Positions 56,745 through 64,000 of a stretch of DNA of 64,000 bases are shown here, in pieces. The position numbers and the translations under genes are program-made. Numbering within the stretch: the first letter of the stretch is position 1; each line of letters opens with the position of its first letter. Source of the DNA: Orobanche coerulescens. Its lineage: Eukaryota > Streptophyta > Magnoliopsida > Lamiales > Orobanchaceae. A model generated the notes under the pieces. That model did not search any database, was not told the DNA's origin, and saw only the letters and a list, made by a program, of their open reading frames with translations. The stretch is from NCBI GenBank assembly GCA_033398695.1, contig CM065809.1, forward strand, positions 87,215,644 to 87,279,643, written 5' to 3'.

Positions 56745-57854
56745 TGGCTGAGCAGTCATTTTTTTCACTCATTTCATTTCCTATCCTTCCTGTCCGCGGC
56801 TGGAGTCTTTGGAAAGTCGAAGACATGTTGTTATACTATGAATCCAAGAAGTTTTGGAGTTCATAACATTAATTGATCATCACGTAACATCCTTCAATCC
56901 AGCGAATCAAGGCAAGTTTTCTTAAAATCTAGTTTTGGGGATTTTGTTCGATTTGTCCATTTAATTCGTTTTAACTCAGAATAGTGATGTATTTATGATT
57001 ATTAAACAATAATACGTCGAATTCCTTGCTGTTCCTCGGTTGAATCGCCGAGGATTCGTCGTTTTATTGAGTATCTTATCGACGCCTTGAAGGTGTTCGA
57101 TAAAATGTCGCAAAGAGGATTCGAGCGTTGTACGATTATTCTTCCTCGTTCGTTCGTTAATTTATTGATGGTATGATGTTAGGGTCAGATTTCTCGCAAA
57201 GAATTCGAGTCGGAACCCTTCCGTTCGTCGTTTTCTTCAAGCTTTTCGATCGTGGGTGTATTCGTTGTCTTCGCCGGAGAATCGTAGGTGTTCGAGGTGT
57301 CCCGACTGATCCGTGATTGTGGGAGTGTCCGGCATCGATTATCGAGGCAAGTATCTTGCCCATACATTACGTGTTTTGTGAATATTATGGTTGTTAATCG
57401 TCGATATGTGCTAAATAAATATTAATAACCATTTTTCAAAAGAATCGGTATATTTACCATCATGGTTTTTGTAAAGGTTACCCGTGTGTGTCGGGAATTA
57501 ATGTGCTTAGTTGAATATGTGTGCTAGTGTCGAGTATAGAATCACCTTACCTTCTTGTGATGTCATTGCGTATGATTATGTCGTTGGTAAATGTAAAGTG
57601 TAATTCTTTTGTCAAATTATGTGCTTGGAGTCACGTGTTTATGGATGAATATGTGAGTTTGTGTGATATTAGTTGTGTCGTTCGGTGCTGTTGAAATCTT
57701 GTGCTTCCTTGTGAATCGTATCATTACTTGGTCGTGAGTATATGTTGGATGAACTGGCCATTCTAGTAAGGTACCTCGACTATATATACTTTGATTGACC
57801 TTCGAGGCTTGTGGTTTGCAACTGTGATTTTGAAACGTGTGTGTGTGTTGTTCC

Positions 57855-58065
57855 TTCCACCCGGAGTGTCCGACGGGATGTCTGGGGGTCGATACTAAGG
57901 GGTACGGCCACGGAAGTGGACTTGGGTGCGTGTGTGGATGAGCTTCCACCCGGAGTGTCCGACGGGATGTACGGGGGTCGATACTAAGGGTACGGCCGCG
58001 GAAGTGGTTTCCCACCGGAGTGTCCGACGGGATGTTTGGGGGTCGATACTAAAGTGCGACGCGGG
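57855..58065. repeat. Tandem module in the transcribed part of E14
   Basis: Three units with GGAGTGTCCGACGGGATGT and GGGGGTCGATACTAA at spacings of 89 and 65 bp. Same TCCGACGGGAT core as in E5 and E7. Confidence 0.85.
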
Positions 58066-59848
58066 TTACCAGTTGTGGTTTTCATCTTGAGGATGACGTT
58101 GATGTTTTCGTTAATTGTGATATTGTCCGGAGTATCACAATGCTTTGTGCTCGGGGTCGAGAGACATTATATATCTAGTCTTGGTGCTTGGCTAGAATGG
58201 CATAAGAATAATGTGTTATGTGTAATGTGTCCTTGTCAGTGAATTGCAGTGAATGATCGGGTCGTTGGCCCTGTGTTTTGTGATCGAAATGGTTGGGCCG
58301 TGGACCCCGTATTTTGTTAACGGATTTATATTTTGGAAAAAGAACTTTGGGGCTGTGACCCTAAATGACTTTCGAGGAATTAAGAACTTTTCAATTTCAA
58401 ATGTTTTCAAAACTCCCGAGATTTGGAAGTGTTTTCAAAGTGCTTACTTACTTCGTTTCTACTTTCAAGACTTGAACTATTTTTAACTAAATATACCTCG
58501 GGAAGTCTTTCGTTGTATTCTCGGAATGTGTTGTGTATGGCTCGTATTTGCACTTTATACTTGCACTAGCGAAACAGTGGAGTTTTGCTAACCCCCGAGT
58601 AATCGGGGGGTGGATATCTGTATTGTGTCCAGGTACATGCAGGTTTTCGGGAGCAAGACATAGGATCGGTACGAGGGATGATGAAAGACGAATGATACTA
58701 ATCACACGAAGGCCAGTTTTGGGTTCGGTTAGTCGGAGTCCATTGTATTGTCTTTTCCGCTGTCTTATTGTTCATTGTTGCAAGTATTTTACCCTTGCGT
58801 GGGTATGAGTCTGGATGAGTTTATGTATTTTGATTTGTAAGTCAGTGACGAAAGACCAAATCGGTTTGTTGGTCCGTTATTTTGATTCATCGGTATGTAA
58901 TGTAATGTGTTGTTTTGATGTCTAGCCTGGTGGATCCTCACGGAGAGGGTATGCGGCGTGTAATATTCCCGGTTTGATATGGGGGTGTTACAACGACCGA
59001 CAGAGTGCTCGGACAAACCCGCACAGAGGGGTGCGTGGTCCAGCGGATCAACGTGCACGGGGCACGTTCGGGACTGCAAGGCCGTGTGGAGCGGCACAAC
59101 CAACTGAGGGACTTAGCCGTGTGGTGCGGCATGCATGGATGTATGGCCTAACAAGCAGGCCATCCGAGCAACAAAGTGCCCAACCGAGGGACAAGGCCAT
59201 CAGGCCAGATGCGGGACTACCTGGGCGGCAGGACAAGGCACGCCGGGAACCGAACGGACGAGTGCATCGGACAGGCACGCCGCTTCGGGACAACGCGGGA
59301 CAAGATGACGCGACGAGGCACATCCGAGGGCCGAGACTCGGACACGGGCAACAGACACCCGCGAGGGGTGCGCGCGTGGCGCTGGGCGCGCGTGCGGGCG
59401 GCGCGCGAGGGATGCACGGAGCTCCCCCCCTATAATAGGCTTAGCGGGATAAAGCCTTGTGAGTGCACTAGACATTGGAAAGCTGAGGAGTCCACTATGC
59501 GGAAGTTGTACTCAGAACATTCCAGAAACGGACTGGGATGGTCCAGAACATCAAAGATTAATCTGGAGGCATGTGTGGAAGGCCGGACCGGATCGGGTCA
59601 GGTTACATGGAGACGGGCCGAGTTGGGCCGAGCTGGTCGGGTCGGTCCGAACGAACCAGGAAGACCCAGAAATTTGTGGAAGGTGCTGGATACTCTTGGA
59701 TGAGTCAAGAGACTTGTAACTTAGGAGATGTTTCTAGACATTGTGTAAAGATATTGTACTTAGAATACTCTAGAACATGTAATAGTGTAGGAGGATCTAG
59801 AAGCCTCCAAATGAGGAGGTGGAGGAAGGTTCTAGTGATAGGGAGTAG

Positions 59849-59856
59849 TATAAATA
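59849..59856 (+). promoter_or_regulatory. TATA box of E13, 5' LTR
   Basis: TATAAATA, 232 bp before the LTR end; the same in the 3' LTR at 62982-62989. Confidence 0.7.
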
Positions 59857-60083
59857 GGGAACTTGAGGCTCATTTGCAGCCATCCTTGGGAAAGCTTTGT
59901 AAGAGACATACTTGTAATTCTTTGTAACTTAGTGGGAGAAAACATTCCATTAACCCATTGCCTCTCTTTCGTTGTGCCAACTTTCATACTTAGCCAACTT
60001 CGGAGAGTTTAAGGCTGACTAGCAAGAGGGTTGCTAGGCCGCATGACGCTTAGGAGCATAGCAAACTCTAAGCCCGTGACAAG

Positions 60084-60095
60084 TGGTATCGGAGC
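60084..60095 (+). other. Primer binding site of E13 (initiator tRNA-Met)
   Basis: TGGTATCGGAGC, two bases after the LTR end. Confidence 0.87.
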
Positions 60096-60394
60096 CATCG
60101 TTAGCCACACAAGGAGGTGTGCAAGACTGTGGGAGTCGACGCTAACGATCAGCAGGCATCATTGCCGACGGACAGATCGAGGCAGGCATCAATGTGGAGG
60201 ACGAACAAGTCACAGAGGCTGACAAGGTCCGAGGACGTGGAGAAGTCCTAGCTGAAGGGAAAGCCAAGCGTGGCAAGAGCAAGGCGCGCGGTGTGGTGCT
60301 GCCGCAACACGAGGAGAACCCGGCATGAAGCCGACTTCTTGAGGATGAAGACATCCGAAAGATCATACTCACCTTAGCACACCGCCTACCGACA

Positions 60395-62123
60395 TCGAGG
60401 ACGACATCGAAGCTCTTGGGCAGCGCATCACTAACACCCAATTGAGCACGGAGGAACGCGTGGGTACTCTCTAGAAAGCTGTTGGCCAACTGGAAGGGCA
60501 CACGTTGGGCCAGCTCGAGACCTTCAAGAGGGAACAACTCTCGTTGCGCAAGGAGATAGCAACGATCGAGGATCATATGGCAGCCAGCATCACGGAGATG
60601 CGCAAGCAGTGTGCCGAGTTTTGCGAGGTAAGTGCCAAACGTTTTGAAGATTTTTGTGATAAAATCTGTCGGGCAAGCAACTCGGGCACCAAATCGAATG
60701 GTGGGCTGAGCTGGAACAGCACATTTGGCGGGGCGAGGTTCAAGGGACCAAGGTGTCGAGGTCCCCAAACCCAAGGAGTTCATTGTCAAGAGAGACGCCA
60801 AGTCAATCGAGGAGTTCCTGTGGCGAATGGAACTTTACTTTGATGGTCTGGGACTGACGGACGAGAAGGACAAAGTACGGCAGGCTGCACTATATCTTGC
60901 CGACGATGCAGCGCTGTGGTGGCATCATCGATAGGCCGGTGTTGCAAAAGGAACTTGCCAACCGATTGGAACTTGGGACTAGTTCGTGTTGGAACTCAAG
61001 ACACAATTCTATCCTGGGAACACATGCTATGAGGCAAGGAAGAAACTCCGCGAGCTTAAGCATAAGACTACCATTCGGGACTATGTTCGGGACTTTACAT
61101 CAATCATGCTCCAGATTTCGGACATGACCGAGGATGATCGACTATTTTTCTTCCTGGGTGGACTACCGAGTTGGGTCAGGGACAGAGTAAAAAGCCGCGA
61201 GGTAAAATCTATCAATGAAGCAATCAAAGCGGCCGAGTCCCTAGCCGAATTCGAGAAGAGGAAGGAGCCGCGAGCTGAGGGTCAAGCCAAAGGCGGGGGA
61301 GACACCCGCACGTTAGTACAGCAACTAGCCCAACCATCACGGGGAAGATTCAGGATGAGACCGCAACACGATGCGGACAAGCCATACTACTCGGGTGAAT
61401 GCGGTGGTGCTCCCGACCAAAGAGGATGCTTTATGCGCAGCGGAGCTCATCGGATGAAGGACTGTCCGAAAATGGGGAAGCTCAACGCCATGGTCGAATG
61501 CGAGGGGCCAACGATTGATCACACAGACGTGCAGCAGGTAAGCGCGATCCAACAACTTAATTCTGTCGTTAGTGCAGGCAGCGAGGGACTGCGGGGAAGC
61601 AAGTTGATGTTCGTGGAAGGAACCATCAGCCACCAACCCATCAAGGCCTCGGTCGACACGGGAGCCGACTACAACTATATCACTGAGGCCGAAGCAAAGA
61701 GATTGGGACTACTTGTGCAGCCATGCAAGGGCTGGATGAAGTCCAACAACGGACCAGCAGTGCCGGTCACAGGAGCAGCAAACGGTGTGCGAATCGTGCT
61801 CGGAGACTGGAAAGGCCGAGTGCACTTCAAGGTCACCACGATGGATGATCGGGACCTCATTTTGGGGATGGACTTCCTAGAGAAGAACGATTTTGCCTTT
61901 TTCCCACAAGCAAAGGTACTATGGGTGAACGGTCCGAACAAACCCATCACTATCCCCTTGACAGTGGAGCAAGTTCCCTACGCAGCGATGACGACACTTC
62001 GATTTCGGAAAAAGTTGACCGAAGAGGAAATGCCGACGTACTGTCTGGGATCAATGCAGTACATCGAGGAACCGAGTAGCAGCACACGTCGACGAGGGCG
62101 TCGACGGAACAGGCGGGGGAGAG
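60395..62123 (+). pseudogene. E13 gag and protease, interrupted
   Basis: Read from about 60395: a coiled-coil-like N-terminus (LGQLETFKREQLSLRKEIAT), then the retrotransposon gag domain with FIVKRDAKSIEEFLWRMELY, LADDAALWWHHR, FYPGNTCYEARKKLRELKHK and FFFLGGLPSWVRDRV. A zinc-knuckle-like GCFMRSGAHRMKDCP near 61423 has Arg in place of its second Cys. The retropepsin follows, with SVDTGADYNYI (catalytic Asp 61655) and DDRDLILGMDFLEKNDF. Breaks: TAG at 60472, a frameshift near 60715, TAG at 60932. After 60935 the frame is open and runs through the polypurine tract into the 3' LTR to 62836. No reverse transcriptase follows. Confidence 0.87.
62111..62123 (+). other. Polypurine tract of E13
   Basis: AGGCGGGGGAGAG directly before the 3' LTR. 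Confidence 0.82.
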
Positions 62124-63214
62124 TGTCACGCCCCGAGAGAAGCGACCGACAGAGTGCTCGGACAGACCCGCACAGAGGGGTGCGAGGTCCTGCAGATCAA
62201 CGTGCACGGGGCACGTTCGGGACTGCAAGGCCGTGTGGAGCGGCACAACCAACTAAGGGACTTAGATGTGTGGTGCGGCATGCATGGATGTATGGCCGAA
62301 CAAGCAGGCCATCCAGGCAACAAAGTGACCAACCGAGGGACAAGGCCATCAGGCCAGATGCGGGACTACCTGGGCGGCAGGACAAGGAACGCCGGGAACC
62401 GAACGGACGAGTGCAGCGGATAGGCACGCTACTTCGGGACAACGCGGGACAAGATGAAGAGATGAGGCACATCCGAGGGCCGAGACTCGGACACGGGCGA
62501 CGGACACCCGCGAGGGGTGCGCGCGCGCGGGCGGCATGCGAAGGATGCACGGAGCCCCCCCCCAATAATAGGCTTAGCGGGATAAAGCCTTGTGAGTGCA
62601 TTAGATATTGGAAAGCTGAGGAGTCCACTATACGGAAGTTGTACTCGGAACATTCCAGAAACGGACCAGGATGGTCCAGAGCATCAAAGATTAATCTGGA
62701 GGCATGTGTGGAAGGCCGGGTCGGATCAGGTCGGGTTACATGGAGACGGGCCGAGTTGGGCCGAGCTGGCCGGGTCGGGCCGAACGAACCAGGAAGACCC
62801 AGAAACTTGTGGAAGGTGCTGGAGACTCTTGGATGAGTCAAGATACTTGTAACTTAGGATATGTTTCTAGACATTGTGTAAAGATATTGTACTTAGAATA
62901 CTCTAGAACATGTAATAGTGTAGGAGGATTTAGAAGCCTCCAAATGAAGAGGTGGAGGAAGGTTCTAGTGATAGGGAGTAGTATAAATAGGGAACTTGAG
63001 GCTCATTTGCAGCCATCCTTGGGAAAGCTTTGTAAGAGACATACTTGTAATTCTTTGTAACTTAGTGGGAGAAAACATTCCATTAACCCATTGCCTCTCT
63101 TTCGTTGTGCCAACTTTCATATTTAGCGAAATTCGGAGAGTTTAAGGCTGACTAGCAAGAGGGTTGCTAGGCCGCACGACGCTTAGGAGCATAGCAAACT
63201 CTAAGCCCGTGACA
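62124..63214 (+). repeat. 3' LTR of E13 (1091 bp)
   Basis: TGTCACGCCCCGAGAG...CCCGTGACA; very similar to the 5' LTR, with a different length of the C run near 62557. The protease frame stays open across the first 710 bases. Confidence 0.92.
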
Positions 63215-64000
63215 ACTTGCTGTATCCGGCCGGGTACGTGATGTATCCTGCCGGGTGTGGGTGGGCATGGTCAGGCCCCCTTTCCTGTCTGGAGCCGGGC
63301 GCATCCTGTAGGCTGCCGGGCGTGGCACATGTGCGGGAAGGGTGCACAGTCTTCTGGGCGATTTCAGTGTCGGGCACTGGGTCTCATTTTTCAGTATATT
63401 TTCAATTATTGAATTTTCCTGTATTAAAATCATTAATTTGGAATTTTTGATGAGGGAAAATTCAAAGAAAATATTTTAAGGGTATACTACGGACAAAAAT
63501 TAAATTGTCGATTATTGTTGAATTGATTTGATCAATTCTATTTATTGTTGATTATTGATTGGATCATATGTAATCTTCTCGCTTTCCATTTGTATAGTAT
63601 TTATTGGATGAATGCTTTTGAATGGGGATGTGGTTCATGGACTTAGTTTGAATTCTTCGTTTTATTCGATTGGGTTGTAAAGGCCGTTTTGAGCCTATTT
63701 ATTTTACGAGAAATATTTGTATCTAGGATGCAATTTTTCAATGTAAAATTTATATGTAATGACGAAGACTGGAGGAAGATCCGTTTCGAGAAGACGAAGA
63801 TTCAAGACGAAGACTTGTAATTAGATTACGGAGTTTTTGTTTTATAATAACGGTCCATGAACCACATGTTGGTAGCAACTAGGTTGTGAATGGCTGTTAC
63901 ATATTGTATGAATGCAACAAACGCGCTAAAATGATTAATGTGCAAAGTGTAACGTTAATCGCGAAAATTCTCCCACAACAAATTATTAAGTTTATAAGGT
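63215..64000 (+). other. E11 internal region, second part
   Basis: Begins with decayed GC-rich repeat (CTGCCGGG words to about 63360), then AT-rich non-coding sequence to the window end. No ORF over 90 codons and no recognisable motif. Confidence 0.55.

Larger units (their letters stand above)
56086..58992 (+). mobile_element. E14: solo LTR (2907 bp), same family as E3 and E8
   Basis: TGTAATATCCGC...GGGGGTGTTACA with perfect ACGAC duplications (56081-56085, 58993-58997). Shares TATAAATATGG and CCGCGGCTGGAG with E8 and its first 12 bases with E3. Its U3 lacks the CG-NN-CG palindromes; instead it is GC-rich with GCCGTGTCCGGC-like words. Confidence 0.93.
56063..60081 (+). repeat. 5' LTR of E13, split by E14
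   Basis: Pieces 56063-56085 and 58998-60081. The TATA box TATAAATA is at 59849-59856. GC-rich first half, ends AAGCCCGTGACA. Confidence 0.9.
56063..63214 (+). mobile_element. E13: gag-protease-only LTR element (TR-GAG-like)
   Basis: LTR of about 1.1 kb (native), initiator tRNA-Met primer site, a 2.04-kb internal region with gag and protease only, polypurine tract, LTR of 1091 bp. Perfect inverted LTR ends TGTCACG...CGTGACA. Four flanking bases ACTT are repeated on both sides (56059-56062, 63215-63218). Reverse transcriptase and integrase are absent and there is no room for them, so it depended on another element. Matches the published idea of terminal-repeat retrotransposons with GAG domain. 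Confidence 0.85.
51570..64000 (+). mobile_element. E11: LTR element with non-coding leader, continues past the window
   Basis: Starts with a plus-oriented LTR (51570-55500, interrupted by E12), then a primer binding site and an internal region (55514-56062, 63215-64000) interrupted by E13. No gag or pol appears in about 1.3 kb of internal sequence, so it has a very long leader or is non-autonomous. Its superfamily cannot be decided here. It is inserted in pol of E10. Confidence 0.78.

Noticed and set aside
59048..59719. Several overlapping GC-rich frames on both strands of the E13 LTR
   Set aside because: High GC content removes stops in many frames; none has a recognisable motif, and the region is an LTR.

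Overview
This 64 kb window is nuclear DNA from a flowering plant, most likely a large, repeat-rich genome. The evidence is spliced plant-type exons, LTR retrotransposons primed by initiator tRNA-Met, and the almost complete absence of unique sequence. About 94 percent of it is LTR retrotransposons in two nested stacks. Between them lies a gene island of about 4 kb (42049-45998). I call the elements E1 to E14. No prokaryotic, organellar, rRNA, tRNA-gene or CRISPR content was seen.

Left stack (1-42048). E1 (1-4425, minus) is the 5' part of a decayed Ty3/gypsy element. E2 (4426-5819, plus) is a truncated piece of the non-coding family seen whole as E5. E3 (5813-7996, minus) is a single LTR. E4 is a gag fragment split in two (7997-8347 and 30983-31444) by E5 (8348-30982, minus), a large non-coding element with LTRs of about 3.5 kb. 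The left LTR of E5 was then hit three times: by E6 (9294-17945, plus, a complete but broken chromodomain Ty3/gypsy element, target duplication TACAA), by solo LTR E7 (19535-21885, duplication GCATA) and by solo LTR E8 (22232 to about 24487). The other E5 LTR keeps the empty sites. E9 (31951-42048, minus) is a second complete Ty3/gypsy element.

Gene island (42049-45998, minus strand). It holds three recognisable exons of a plant coiled-coil protein gene (At5g41620/BRANCHLESS TRICHOME-like), with a frameshift and an early stop, and a two-exon gene for the 25-residue ribosomal protein eL41 with a telo-box upstream.

Right stack (45999-64000). E10 (45999-51569, minus) is the 3' part of a Ty1/copia element of SIRE/Maximus type, with a long extra ORF after pol. 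It is interrupted by E11 (51570 to beyond the window, plus), whose LTR carries an inverted solo LTR of the same family (E12, 53046-54999, duplication CTTAC). The leader of E11 is interrupted by E13 (56063-63214, plus), a short gag-protease-only element. The first LTR of E13 carries solo LTR E14 (56086-58992, duplication ACGAC).

The most unusual signal is regulatory. The U3 regions of several LTR families hold arrays of 12-bp palindromes that all have the core CG-NN-CG: TTACGGCCGTAA, TAGCGTGCGCTA or TTACGTACGTAA. Related LTRs carry different versions, and different families carry the same version, as if a cassette were being exchanged. A second tandem module, built around TCCGACGGGAT, recurs in the transcribed part of several of the same LTRs. 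Every retrotransposon reading frame here is broken. All identifications come from reading the sequence; no database search was run.
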